The translations under genes and the position numbers were made by a program. A stretch of DNA of 64,000 nt from Eumeta japonica (taxonomy: Eukaryota; Arthropoda; Insecta; Lepidoptera; Psychidae). Shown piece after piece: positions 12,105 to 23,312 of the stretch; the stretch's first letter is position 1; every line of letters starts with the position of its first letter. The DNA lies in contig BGZK01000077.1 in the NCBI GenBank assembly GCA_005406025.1, positions 124,001 to 188,000 on the forward strand, in the 5' to 3' direction. A model generated the notes under the pieces. The model was not told the origin of the DNA, ran no database searches, and saw only the letters and a program-made list of their open reading frames with translations.

Positions 12105-12760
12105 TTATATGAAAAAAATTAATCTTATAAAATGTCCATGTAATAGCAAGTATTTTTATACATAAAATAGCGCCACATTTTCATTTCTAATGTTCTTCGT
12201 AAACGTTCTACTGTTCTCGCTTTTATATATAGATTGTTAGTTGTATAGTAGTTTGTGTTTGTTTCTGAAATATTCTTTAACGCTTTTAGATGCGAATTTA
12301 GTTCCTTCGTCTGACTGTATATGCCTAGGAGTAACCTCAGCTTCGGAGACTATGCTATCAAAACATTGTCTTATGCTGTTAAAACAATTTCTTTTTAAAG
12401 CTTCAGCAAAGCCATACTTACTGACTACATCGATAACACAATGCACGTATAACCATCATTATATTTGCTGTAGGTATGTATATCAGTAAGATCAGCTTGC
12501 CAAGTATGCTGAACTTGAGTTAAATATATTTATACTTCTAGGAAGTTTTCTTCCGTTTCTGTAATGTAGATATTTATGTACAGATTTATATAATGAATAT
12601 ATTTCTTGCCGCCGCGATTGTCGCATTTCTTAACATCTGCTTTTTGCATTCTACCTTTCATTACTTTGCTTAGTTTTTCTACGCTACTATTTCGAGTTGG
12701 ATTTGAAATATCATAGTAAATTCTTTTAGTAAAGGGTCCGTTTTTTCCCAATTAATTTTC
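12105..12760 (-). pseudogene. Polinton/Maverick-type integrase relic (DDE, rve fold)
   Basis: Read on the minus strand, segments in different frames give the family's landmarks in order. The N-terminal part has SSVEKLSKVMKG (about 12690). The first catalytic Asp lies in a QADLTDI...SKYNDGY segment (12455-12505), followed by DVVSKYGFAEALK (about 12420) and the second Asp in IQSDEGTKF (about 12300). The catalytic Glu lies in VERLRRTL followed by KMWRYF (about 12165-12210). The last motif is highly characteristic of Polinton integrases as I know them. The enzyme would have inserted the element's DNA into the host genome. The frame is broken by at least one in-frame stop (near 12430) and two or more shifts, so it is inactive. 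A Ty3/gypsy or Ginger integrase is a weaker alternative. It lies in the same orientation as the ATPase relic at 16440-17040. Confidence 0.75.
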
Positions 12761-12799
12761 TTTTTTATTTTATTTCTATTATTTAAGAAGGTCGGAATA

Positions 12800-12994
12800 T
12801 CAATAAAAATATTTTTGTTTTGTAATACCGCCTGTTGAATGTTTTTTAAATTCTTTTACACATAAACTTTTGATATATTCAAATGTATTAGGATTTTTTA
12901 TTAAGGTTGTTGAGACATCGATTTCTTTAAGTACGGTTGCAAATTGTTCCCATCTTACAGGTTTACCTCTTTTTAAAATCTTAACAAATAACAC
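12800..12994 (-). pseudogene. Unidentified short frame between integrase relic and MPRVC-family relic
   Basis: A 64-residue minus-strand frame, Lys-rich and hydrophilic, with a plausible open reading but no motif I recognise. It may be an N-terminal or flanking piece of the Polinton coding region, or chance. Confidence 0.2.
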
Positions 12995-13204
12995 TGATAT
13001 ACAAAAATGACCTTAATGAAAGTTAAATGGAATTGAATGGGTATTTTTGTATCTACAACTAATCTGTAAATAATCTGCATTTTTAGAAAATTTCGATCAC
13101 CCTCAATTTTTTTGCAACAGCAATTAATCTTTTTTTAAGTAAAAACGGTAAAAAAATGTCTCAAATGAAGAAAAAATAACTTGTATTTTATTTTATTTAG
13201 GATT

Positions 13205-14078
13205 TTCGGGAATATTTAGCGTCAGGTACATCCCTTTGAGTGTCCAACAGTAGTCAGCTAATATGTTCGGACTCCACTTGCCTTGATACCTTTTTCCATG
13301 TTGGATATGTCCTGATGGAACCGCTCACCGTGTTCATCGCTAACGGCTCCCAAGTTTTGAGGAAAAATCCAAATGCGAGTGTAAAAGTGAATTTTGAGCG
13401 ACATATTGCATCCCATGTCCTTAAAGCCACTAAGAGGTTGTTAACTAACTCTTCATAGTTTTCGGCCCTGTGGCTTCCAAGAAAATTACGAACAACATTT
13501 CGAAAACATGTCCATGCGGATTTTTCAATCGGATTAAGTTTTGTTCAAACTCTTCATCAGCCAGTAGGTTTCTTATTTGTGGCCCTACAAAGATTCCTTC
13601 TTTTATTTTGGCATCACTGATGTTTGGGAATTTTTTTTTCGGATACACTTTCTTCGGTCACGTCATCCATGTTTACTGGACGTTGAGGAACAGGTAAATT
13701 ATCACTGTGTGGGATAGGTCTTTGAGCAGATTGTAGATTTGTATAGTTCACAGAGTTCCTAGATTTGTGATTAATACCTTTTATAGAAGTTTGGCAGAAA
13801 TAACAATCTGATACATGGTCTTTCGGTTCGGCCCATATCATTGGAACTGCGAACGGCATATGACGAGATCCTTTAGCCCATGATGTTAATAAAGTGACAC
13901 ACTGTGCACAGCAAATACTAGGAGTCCAGGTTTTGTCCAAGTTTCGCACCGGAAAACCAAAATAATTTAAATAATAGTTTTGAACTAATGGTGTCAAACT
14001 ACGACGTTGACGTTTAACAGTAAGTTGACCGCAAATATAACAGAAGTTATCAGGATGGTTTACACACACTCTCGGCAT
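13205..14078 (-). pseudogene. Relic of a multicopy invertebrate protein family (MPRVCxNHPDxFCYICG start), internally deleted
   Basis: The minus-strand frame starts at 14078 with a Cys-rich module: FCYICG, then ICCAQC, then DCYFC, with MPFAVPMIW between. These spaced Cys pairs look like zinc ligands. I know this start from many arthropod and cnidarian uncharacterised proteins. Near 13640 the frame passes, across a poly-A/T run, into a second frame that contains IKEGIFVGPQIRNLL and then ELVNNLL, LGAVSDEHGERFHQDI and KWSPNILADYCW in further frames (13560 down to 13205). In relatives I recall, several hundred residues separate the Cys-rich module from the KEGIFVGPQI block. Here they are adjacent, so an internal deletion is likely, plus about three frameshifts. 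The biochemical function is unknown to me; copy number suggests a mobile origin. It sits inside the Polinton relic in the same orientation, as either cargo or an insertion. Confidence 0.7.
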
Positions 14079-14512
14079 CTTAGTATGATATATAACACTA
14101 ATCTCAAGAAAAAAAACTGTTTTAATTTCAATATTTTTTCGTTAATTTATACGGAAACACACGTCGGTAAGCAAAATTCGCGTAATCGAGTAAGTCGATG
14201 TTTTATGAAAACTGAGGGCGATTGAACAAAACTAAGTATGAGGTTTATATGCGGGTAGGTAGTAGTGTTTCAAAATATGACTTGATTTCGTTTACAAATT
14301 TACTGTTTATCAGTGTAATTGATGAGATTTACACAATTGGTTGCAGGTACAGGTTCTTTATTTATAATCGCTGTTTCATCCTCTTACCAATCTATCTTGT
14401 TCTTAGTTTATAATAACGTATCTAGCAAAAGTTTTCCTTTTTTTTTGTTATATGCAGTTATCTTAGAACGTGTGATGTTGAGTAAAATACTTTTGATGAC
14501 AGCTCATTATTA

Positions 14513-15720
14513 GGATTCCGTACCTCAAAAACGGAATCCTTATAGGATCACTTTGTTGTACGTCTCTCTGTCAAGACCCTTTATGTCAAGACCCTATAAC
14601 AGAGGTTAAACAACGGTATGCGCGGTCATAATTGTATGGGTAACCAAATCTTTTTGTAGATTATTTAAACTTTTACTAATTTGTACAGAAGAAAAGAATC
14701 TGAAAGGCGAACATTTTTAATTAAATAAAAAAAAATAGAGTCTTTATGCAAGGAACGGTGGTCCAAATTTTTAATTTGTCCTATCAAAGGGCGTCGTTAG
14801 CACAAGCTTAAACAGATTTTAAATTATTTTCATGATATATAGTTTTCGATTTATTTCAATTTCTGCAAACACCGGAAAATAACGTAGTAAAAATTTTATT
14901 TCATAACGTGCAATCATTGCGCACACGTTTACCAAATGTGATCATAAATCCTATTATTTTTGCTTCTCATAACGCATTGTTTGTTGAAATTTGGGAATTT
15001 AGTAGTGACAATTTTGAAACTGATTGTTTTGATGAAGTATGCATAGAAGATAGTCCAACTATAGCTAATGGAAATCCAGATTGGGGATCTATCACATATG
15101 TACGCCGCAATCTTAAGAAGTCTGTGTCAGATGAATCATGGAAAAGACACTGTTTGAGTAATTCGAGTGCTGCGAACGGACTATTCTGTGACAGGACAGT
15201 GACAGAGACAGGACTGTGAGTGCACACATTTTGAGATGTTTAACGCCCGGTTGACTGTTGTTTATAAGTCACCATGATGTCTGGTCAATGTTGCTGTAGA
15301 ATGCACAAGTACAGCAATACACGAAAACAGCAACAACGGTAATATTTGTCACCAGATTGTTGTTGGAGATTTCATCATAGATTTTAAAACCAATCCCCAA
15401 AATACTATTTCATTATATTTTCATTCTATAGACATGTTGCCATTAAAAAGCTGTAGTACTACAAAAACGAACACTATTATAGACAATGTTTATTCCAACT
15501 TTGATGTACATTGCGATACCATTTATTCTTTTTTTTCCACAACACACACAACTTCCAATAAGTATGTAATTATAGGTTTTGGAAATTGAATTTCTGGAAA
15601 AGCTCGGAAAAAACTGCAAGACACGATTCCTGAACTATTTATAATGTATTGCAAATGTACTGCAAATTTGTACGGAAACCTCGGTGGGCGAGTTCAACTC
15701 GCACTTGTCCGGTTTTTTTT
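14513..15720 (-). repeat. Lepidopteran repeat (cggacaagtgcgagt family), reverse-oriented, about 1.2 kb
   Basis: The reverse-complement tail is at 14515-14620 (ggattccgtacctcaaaaac, ataggatcactttgttgtac, ctctctgtcaagac) and the reverse-complement head at 15665-15720 (tttgtacggaaacctcggtg, gagttcaactcgcacttgtc). Both ends therefore belong to one minus-oriented copy interrupting the Polinton relic. The body contains a 103-codon plus-strand frame (14908-15219) that I do not recognise; it may be incidental or derived from a further insertion. Confidence 0.55.
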
Positions 15721-15769
15721 ATTTCCTTTATTCTGTTTTGATTAGGTAACTGCACCTTTTATTTCATTT

Positions 15770-16140
15770 TCTAAATATTTTTTTTATTTTCATTCGACTT
15801 CTTCAGCTACTTTTTCTTGTACTTCTTTGTTATTCGCAACTATAAGTAATTGAAATGGTTTCTTTCTCATACAAAAAAAGTAAGAATCTTTGTAAAGTTT
15901 CTAAACATTCTGTCACTTTTCGCGGTCACTTAGTTTTGATTGCAATATTTTTTTCATATTTATTATCTAACACAGATAAGTCATCAAATAAACGATTTTC
16001 AATCTTTAATCTTTCAATTATTTCTAATACATATTCTTAGTGCTATACGTTCTTACTTGATCAAAGAATTTAAAACCACTCAATATCGATCCTAAAATTA
16101 TTGGCAAAAAAGAGGCCACCTTTTTGAACGATGATGTTTT
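15770..16140 (-). pseudogene. Decayed minus-strand frames, probably Polinton-encoded, unidentified
   Basis: Three successive minus-strand segments in different frames look like one decayed protein. They are a basic then hydrophobic stretch with ASFLPIILGSILSGFKFF (about 16100), a charged helical segment with EIIERLKIENRLFDDL (about 16010), and a tail with KPFQLLIVANNKEV (about 15850). The order, strand and position between the ATPase and integrase relics suggest a Polinton structural or accessory gene. I cannot name it; a short hydrophobic stretch after basic residues is the only suggestive feature. Confidence 0.35.
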
Positions 16141-16199
16141 TCCCTTGTTTGTTTTACACTTTAGAAACCTACGTTTAAATAACTAATTTTATCCATATC

Positions 16200-16430
16200 T
16201 TTGAGAACTATTTTACCTTAATCTTATATGATTCATGAGTGTTTTCATTTATAAATTTATTCACAAACACAATTTACGACTTCTTCGTCATTAACTTTCA
16301 ATAATGCCATTCTATATTTGGATTTTAAAGTATATATTAAATCGTTATGCGTCTTTACTCCTATAGTTGTGATATCACAGTAAATCAAGTTCACCGATTT
16401 ACTTCGACAAAACTGATATACCATATATTA
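16200..16430 (-). pseudogene. Decayed minus-strand frame between ATPase and downstream relics, unidentified
   Basis: A coherent minus-strand segment (LIYCDITTIGVKTHNDLIYT, then SKYRMALLKVNDEEVV) continues after a frameshift into a short Asn/Glu-rich tail. It is probably part of the same decayed element. No known domain is recognised. Confidence 0.35.
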
Positions 16431-16439
16431 CTGATATGC

Positions 16440-17040
16440 CGTTTATATACGAAAAATATTTTAAGAGTTTTTTAAAATAGTTTTCGTATATAAACAATGT
16501 TGTGATTATTGTAGGGAAATACGAAATTCATCGAACGAAACTTTTGAACGAAGCCATCGTTTGTATCTTGTGTAACCTTCATTAAGTAACTATAAAGTTT
16601 AGCGTCTTTATAGGCATCTTGAACAAATTTATAATATTCTGTAAATACTTGTCTTGCGAGGTGTTGCATTTTATCACAAGGATTTTTAAAGTGTAGTACA
16701 TAACTTTCATTTAGTGATTTAACGCGCTATTTTTCTCAGTGAAATGAATTTTTATGTTATGAAAAATACACTTAAACATTCTCTGGTGACTACCTTTTGT
16801 ACATATGTCGACAGGCCGGTCGTTCGACTCACGCTTTAGATCGGCTAATATGACAAATTTCGCGATTTTTCCATGAAAAATATTTACGCCTGGCAATTCT
16901 TGTTGATAAAGTATATTTTTTAAATTAAATAATAGCTGTATTTCACTATAACACCAAATTACTAGAAAATGGCATATTTTAAACAGATACAATATTATAA
17001 AGAAGAAACATTTTTTTTTTCCACAACCGTTGGGTCTAGC
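16440..17040 (-). pseudogene. Polinton/Maverick packaging ATPase relic (FtsK-HerA superfamily)
   Basis: The minus strand carries the ordered landmarks of a viral-type packaging ATPase. A Walker A-like PNGCGKK lies at 17014-17034, where the Thr/Ser after GK appears lost beside an A run. WCYSEIQLLF follows at about 16935. A Walker B-like FVILADL (about 16860) has Ala where the first acidic residue is expected. Then come CTKGSHQRMF (about 16795), LNESYVLHFKNPCDK (about 16700), HLARQVF (about 16660) and DAYKDA (about 16620). In Polintons this enzyme would drive DNA packaging into capsids. At least two frameshifts and the altered Walker residues mean it is dead. Orientation matches the integrase relic 4 kb away. 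A related adintovirus-like element is an equally good source. Confidence 0.68.
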
Positions 17041-17850
17041 TATTTGGCTGTTTTATTATAAAATACCAAGGAAACTTATATCACAAAACTTAACTTCACA
17101 CATCTGCTGTGTGTAACACTTTAAAGAAAAATAAGTGAAAAACTGTATTTTATAACATACAAACACGTATTTTAAAAAGATTACAAAATTATTTTATACA
17201 ATTACTACATCTCTTTACAATAACATATTCCAAGGAAATTTTTAACAGTAACAGTTTACATTAAGATACACATATTCAATTTATATGCATTTGAATAACA
17301 AATTATATTCAACTTCTATATATAACAAATTATTGAATTTTAGATCTTTTCTATTTTTCACATTTCTCTTGTCACCAACCTAAAATATCAAATGAATCAG
17401 ATAACAAATATCTTTCTACATCGTTGCATGATAAAAATATTTTACACATTTTTTTGTGTACAGATTAAATGTTTGATAAACTTAAACCTGTAAATTTTTG
17501 AGAATTACTATTGTTTGTAAAAAGGCATATTTTTTATAATTTTCAATGGCTAGTTTTTTTGTTACACTTTTATTTACACCTTTGGATGTTGCTGTCCGTT
17601 ATAGTCTACATCAGTAACATACATTTTTTTACTAAAAACAAAAATATTTTATAAAAAAAGTTTCAGTTTTTGAATTCAATCCATTTAAATTTGATAAATA
17701 TAATACAAATTTGTGTAGTTTATATATTGATGGACAACAGATCACCTCGAAACCATTACCACCAGCATTCATAGACGATTGTAATTTATTTATAATGTTA
17801 TACATTGTTTACTGGAACTGGAATACATTTTTAATGAACGAAATTCTATT
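17041..17850. other. AT-rich DNA, no gene seen
   Basis: It lies beyond the ATPase Walker A segment, where the element's other end would be expected. I found no inverted repeat partner near 11.5-12.1 kb and no DNA polymerase motif. Confidence 0.4.
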
Positions 17851-19620
17851 GGAAGGGAACGTTAGGCAAATGATCATCGTTTGGTAACTATCGATCTAAC
17901 ATTAGATCTCTCTGCTACTGCATCGTCTCACTGGAATTTTATACATGGTAAAGTAATAAGAAATCAGCTTCGAAACATCTTTACTGAACACACTCCGGAC
18001 TTATTACAAAATATATCAAGGATCATAGACTACTCAGAATGAGCATCCTTCTATGTAATTAGAAAAAATAAGGCCAACTATAAAAAGAACTCATTAGCAT
18101 CATTAAATAACGAAGATGAAACACTGAAGTTAAGAAAGAAACTTTCTCTCAATATAGCTAAACTATCGAGCTAGCAAAAATCCAAATGTAAACATACTAT
18201 ACCAAACTAACCAGAATAATTTCTTAAAGCTTACAATAAGCCAATTCATGTAGCGCCAATCCCAAAGCCCATGAATTACCACTTCGATCCGCGCAGTACA
18301 TCTTATAAACAGAAGGAGACTACATAGAACCAAGAATAAATCCCGAAGCGAAAAAAAAAAAAACGAATTTTGAGCTCTGCATAAACTTATAAAATATAAT
18401 AACAAAACACCTGAGGCTGTGAGGATGTACTAAAAAACCTTGAAAAAAATTAACACCAAATAAATCATGGGTAAATGAACTTGAACCATCAGGAAAATAC
18501 CAACACAACATAGAAGGGACTACCAAGTTCTACATGAGCTTATGTAGTAAAAAGCTCTCCACTACCTATTCATTCGAAAGCTTTGGCAAAAAAAAGGAAA
18601 AAGGAAATTAACGAAATAATAGAATCAGAGATAATAGAAGCGATAACCAGGTCAAAGAGCGACAAGAGCCCAGTCAAATCTTGTATACAACGAAGCCCTA
18701 AATACAGGCCAAATAATATTAGTTCGACCTCTAGCAAATGTATTCATTCAAATACTGAAAACACTTTAGATGCTATTGGGCTAAATCCAATATTATGTTA
18801 AGAAAATTGACTCCAAAGATATTTCAAACAACAGACTAAAAGCTTACTATCATCTGTCTACAAATAGTTTTCGACAATCATCAGCAAAAGGATAAAAACA
18901 TCACTGGAACTAAACCAACCAGTAGAGCAAGCAGGCTTCAGGAAAGAGTTCTCAACGATAGACCACATTCATACACTGAAACTACTTACAGAAAGATACC
19001 AGGAGAAACGAGGACCACTTTATATTGTCTATATAGACTACCAGAAAGCAGTTGATACGGTGGCACATGAAAGCATATGGGAAGCTCTCAAAAAACCAAA
19101 GTGTAGAACAACAGTACATAGAACTCATCAAAAGTATGTACAAAATAGCACGGGCATAGTCAAGCTAGCAAGTAAAGGCTCGAGCTTTCCAATGAAGAGT
19201 CGTAAAGCAGGGAGATCCCTCATCTCAAAAATTATTCATATCTGTACTAGAATCCATATAAAAGCAACTAGATTGAAAGAACTACAGTATAAATATACAA
19301 GGTAGATACTTACATTACTTCAGCTTTGCAGACGATCTGGTTATACTAGCAGAAACGTGCTCGCAACCACAATATGTGACTGAACCCCTAAATGGAGCCA
19401 GTATGAAAGCGGGCCTCGAAACGAAACTGCTGTAATGAGGAACATCATTAAGAACATCACTGAGAAACTAATATCCGTCGGAGACGAACCGCTGAAATAT
19501 ACCGAGCAATACATATACCAGGCGAACAATTAAGCTTTTAACAAGAAATACAACGAGAAGGAAATCGAAAGACGAGCACATGACGCCCGGAGCAAATATT
19601 GGAAACTGCGAGAGATATTA
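17850..19620 (+). pseudogene. RTE-type LINE relic (endonuclease end, linker, reverse transcriptase)
   Basis: The C-terminal endonuclease motif is visible as NDHRLVTIDLTLD near 17870. After a decayed linker come RT landmarks: a KSDKSP segment (about 18655), TSLELNQPVEQAGFRKEFST (18900-18960), the DHIHTLKLLTERYQ stretch, and motif A as YIDYQKAVD (about 19035), where the catalytic Asp in IDY is kept. It then continues AHESIWEALKK. A relic of the FADD region lies at about 19320-19340. Downstream segments (about 19440-19600) resemble the family's YLG and WNKYW-like regions. Stops and shifts are frequent. It belongs with the better-preserved elements at 51412-56115 and 52562-54416. Confidence 0.65.
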
Positions 19621-19639
19621 CTATGAGAAACTACGAGAG

Positions 19640-19805
19640 ACAGCAATCCGAATCGAGACTGTAACAAATTGACATCTGCGCGAGAAACAGAATCGGAATC
19701 GAGAACGGGATAACGATCGGGATCTCGATTAAGAGCGTGATGGGTCGATACATAAAATGAAGAAATTCATATTATGTAGACTCAGGTGGAGCCGCGGTCA
19801 AAAGC
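19640..19805 (+). repeat. Tail of the agctagt repeat family
   Basis: A run of 'gaatcgagaacgggat'-like segments ends in a 'gtggagccgcggtcaaaagc' tail. The same succession occurs at 45060-45225, where it ends in gaaagctagt. It abuts the end of the LINE relic. Confidence 0.5.
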
Positions 19806-21185
19806 TAGAGTTATGTAGTTAAATTTCATGTATTTTTTACGTTTTTTTTTTTCGAACGACGTGATCTAACAGTTGGAAGAAGGAAATAAAAGTCGGATAC
19901 GTTATTTTCTTCCATATAATTATTTATACGGCCGCATGAATCTATAAACTTCAAAGATGTTTTATTCCTTATTTCAAACGTGCAGTGTAGTAATACTACT
20001 TATTAACAATTCATGTGTGTAAAAAGCTGGTCACGGCAATAGTGGTGTATATTTTTTTGCAATTACGGTAGTTTTATTACAGCTAGCATCAAATTGCATG
20101 TCAAACAAACCACCTTAAAGTAAGCACGTTGAGTAAACATTCTATTTGCAATTTTCAATTTGCAAATTGCAAATTTGCAATTTATTTGTAATTTTTCGTA
20201 ATCAAACAAACAAACAAAAAAAATATATATGAAAAACACGTATATTTATGCTCCGTAAAATATTTAATACTCTTGTATTAATTACAGCGTAAATTAAATT
20301 CAAGTGGACACAATCTAAATCTATTTATAAATTCTGAATATATTTATAAAACATAGAACACTCATAGAGAACAGATAAAGAGAGGCTAACAAACGATTGA
20401 CAATGCAAGCATTTAATAATTTATTTATAAATTTTAAAACAAGGGAAATTATATTTAAAAAATGCTATTACCAACAAACCGTATGCAAATCTTACTTTAT
20501 TCAAAGATAATATATAGGAAATAAATAAATCACAGGCTTTCCTGAAACTTTCTAACAAACAAACAATTCACAATATGAAATTCATAGCACGCCGTACGAT
20601 TCCAACCTAATAAGAATACAGATTAGTTGTGGCGGCGAAACCTTTATTCGTGTTAATCGAATGACGCCGAAGACAATCGACAACAAGCCACGACACACGG
20701 TAGTGATGGCTTGAACATCGCGTATCGATAAATTGTTGACGTTGTAATTAATAAAAATTCGTATACCCATAACGAAAATTAATGTTTTAAAAAACTACTA
20801 AAACTAAATGTCTAAAATTGGATGATTTTGCTGTATTTCAAAAACTGCGCCTGAATGTATTTCAAAAATTGTGTAGTGACATTCGTTTAATCACATTAGG
20901 GTTAGTTTATAAAATAGCGTGATCAATTTTAAAACAAAGAGGACATTATCTCAAGATGATTAACATCAACTACCCGTACTGGTAAGTGTTAATTGTTTTC
21001 ATTAAAAGTTTATAAACGACATATGACATAGGACATTATATAACCGTCATTCACCCGTATTGCCGATCATATATCCATAACATAACACACTATTTCACGC
21101 ATCTATGTACTTATTATATGATTAGAATTGCTTTCCAAGACTTCTCGCATTTTCTACGCAGCTGCATCATTGCTGAAATATTGTA
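19806..21185. other. AT-rich DNA, no gene seen
   Basis: It contains a simple alternating attgcaaatttgcaa stretch near 20150-20185. A GC-richer frame at 20582-20770 (minus) has no recognised motif. Confidence 0.4.
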
Positions 21186-21189
21186 TAAA

Positions 21190-21330
21190 GGCAGAGATGG
21201 CTCCGTGGTAGGACACTCGATTTTCAATCTGAATGTCATGAGGTCGATTCCGAGGATACACCTACATTATATATTCAATACCTAGTAATAAATACATTTG
21301 TTTATTCAACAGTACCACTAGTTAACGATG
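21190..21330 (+). repeat. tRNA-derived SINE (Pol III A and B boxes)
   Basis: An A-box-like atggctccgtgg (about 21197-21208) and a B-box-like aggtcgattcc (21241-21251) are separated by the distance expected of a tRNA-like promoter. The segment does not fold as a sound tRNA (no good acceptor stem) and runs into AT-rich sequence, so a SINE head is the better reading than a tRNA gene. Confidence 0.5.
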
Positions 21331-22490
21331 AAGAAAATCGTTATCATGAGGAAATCCGGAGTTCGGAGATAAGTAATAACTTACTACTGTTCTATCCGGC
21401 GATGTACAGCGATGTACCTGTACAACGATGGCCTGTATTTTGTCACGTTTTGTTGAACCTGCGAAACGTGATTGCGTATCAAATATGCTACCTCCGGCAG
21501 ACCCATATTGTGAATAATGCTGTGAGCTTATGTCGATCGTTTTTTTCGTTATAAAGAAGTGAAAAAGAAAGATTTTGGCAACCGTATAGTTGTTTCTGAG
21601 CCAAAATAAAAAGATCCGGTGCCCAATTATTGCTATTTGAAACTTTGAAAACTATTAAAATTCCTGTGACAAGGGAAAGAAATGCTAATTTTTGTTCTAT
21701 TTTGTCCTTAGCAAAGAAATGTTATATAACAGTACACATTAATATAAAAGTTTCCTACATGTTTTACGGTTTTAATCGCTATGTACATGTACCCGAAGTC
21801 TCAATTGGCATCAGCAGATTTACTTTACCTTATCGAATCTTTTACAATATTTTAATAATTCCAAACAAAAAATTAAAGCTAAAGTCAGTTCTGTATTTAT
21901 GAAAATAAACAAAATTCTAAATCTTTCTAAAAACTCTAATTCTAAAAAGAACTTAATTCTATATGTGCTCGAATTATACAATGAATTAATAACTGAAGTC
22001 TCTATTATTTTTCTATATAACTCGCTTATTTTAAAGCATTTACATGGGAATATCACGTTTAGCTGATCAGAAATAGTTATCATATTGACATGACTTACAA
22101 TTTTTTTTTGTCTCGATGATAAATATCGATCATATTTTTCGCTGAAATTAACAAAATTTTGCAGAAAAAACGAGAATATAAATCTCGAACAGGTTTTTTT
22201 TTATTCTCATGTTGCACCTCAATTATTGATATTTATTAAAGATTGTTGCGACAATATTCAGGTTCGCAATTCGTCTGTGCATATATCTATATACAAACAG
22301 ACTAATTTTTGTATGTAAATCCCTGCGTTAGGGTGAATGTTTTATTTCAATTTCGTTGGTATTAAACTTTGTACTTCAATTGAAATGTAGAGACCAAAGA
22401 ATCCCACAATATCAAAAAAGGAACTTATAGAGTGGGGTACCGCTAAGTTGCTGACAATCCCAAGACAAGACAAACAAAACACGACAAATA
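21331..22490. other. AT-rich DNA, no gene seen
   Basis: Short frames such as 21630-21902 show no motif and have the composition of the surroundings. Confidence 0.4.
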
Positions 22491-23312
22491 CAAGGTCGGG
22501 GAAAAAGTTTTTTCGTATTAAATAAGAAACAATTTCAGTAAAATTTCTTCGGTTTCGCTGATTATATCCGGCTAGTTTCGATACCAATAAATAACTGACA
22601 TAAAAAAAAAAGAAAAATGAAAAGTTAAAATAGTGTCTTACCATTTTTCAAATGTTTTTCCGTCCACCAATATGAGTGAATCTAACGTAGAAATTCGATA
22701 CGTTTTGAACTTTTAATACAAAAAAGAGAACAATGCGACACAAGCCAGGAAAAAAAATTGTGACGCTTATGGACCTAATGGAGTATCGGTGAGAAGAACA
22801 CAAAACTGGTTCAAGCGTCGCGATTCGGTCGCGTAATTTTGATGTCAAAGATGAATCTCGTTCTGGTCGATCTCTCACGGATAAAGTCGATGCCATTTTG
22901 GAAAAAGTAGAGTAAAATCGGCATATTAGTTCTTACGATATATCGGTTTTTCACCATGATAACGCCAGACTACACACATCTTTAACCACTCAACAAATAT
23001 TAAGAGAGTTTGGTTGGGAAGTGTTAATGTATATCCACTATAAAGCCCTAAGCTAGCACCGTCAAATTTTCTCGTGTATCGGTCTCTTCACAATTGTTTA
23101 TGCAGTGTAAGGTTAACATCAAAACTGCGTGTCGCAGTTTTTTGATCACAAGTCGCAAAATTTCTTCAGGAATGGGATTGTGACTACCTACAAAATGGCA
23201 ATGAGCTGTTGAAAAAAATGGCACATATATATTTTAATTAAATTTAAATGAAATATAATGAAAAATTATCTTGAATTTGTATATAAAACACGAAGAAAGT
23301 TTTTCCCTATTT
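22491..23312 (+). mobile_element. Mariner element A1, internally deleted
   Basis: The left terminal repeat caaggtcggggaaaaagt lies just after a TA at 22489-22490. A diverged inverse copy (cgaagaaagtttttccctat) is at 23291-23310. Transposase begins at ATG 22672 (MSESNVEIRYVLNF then a TAA at 22714). It continues through the helix-turn-helix end (TQNWFKR), a frameshift, FDVKDESRSGRPLTDKVD (about 22840-22890), a stop, and RHISSYDI. It then jumps directly to the C-terminal catalytic block FHHDNARLHTSLTTQQ (about 22950). The central catalytic region, including the first Asp, is missing, and the element is about 0.8 kb against the usual 1.3 kb. It could move only with a transposase supplied in trans. 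Confidence 0.8.

Noticed and set aside
14908..15219. 103-codon plus-strand frame as a gene
   Set aside because: It lies inside a minus-oriented lepidopteran repeat, has no recognised domain and no start context; kept only as a remark.
12105..17040. An intact or active Polinton
   Set aside because: Both recognised genes have stops and frameshifts, Walker residues are altered, and no polymerase or terminal inverted repeats were found.
20582..20770. 62-codon minus-strand frame as a Harbinger-type transposase piece
   Set aside because: Only a vague resemblance; no catalytic or helix-turn-helix motif could be defended.
21190..21262. A functional tRNA gene
   Set aside because: A- and B-box-like elements are present but no acceptor stem or clean cloverleaf could be paired; a SINE head is the better reading.
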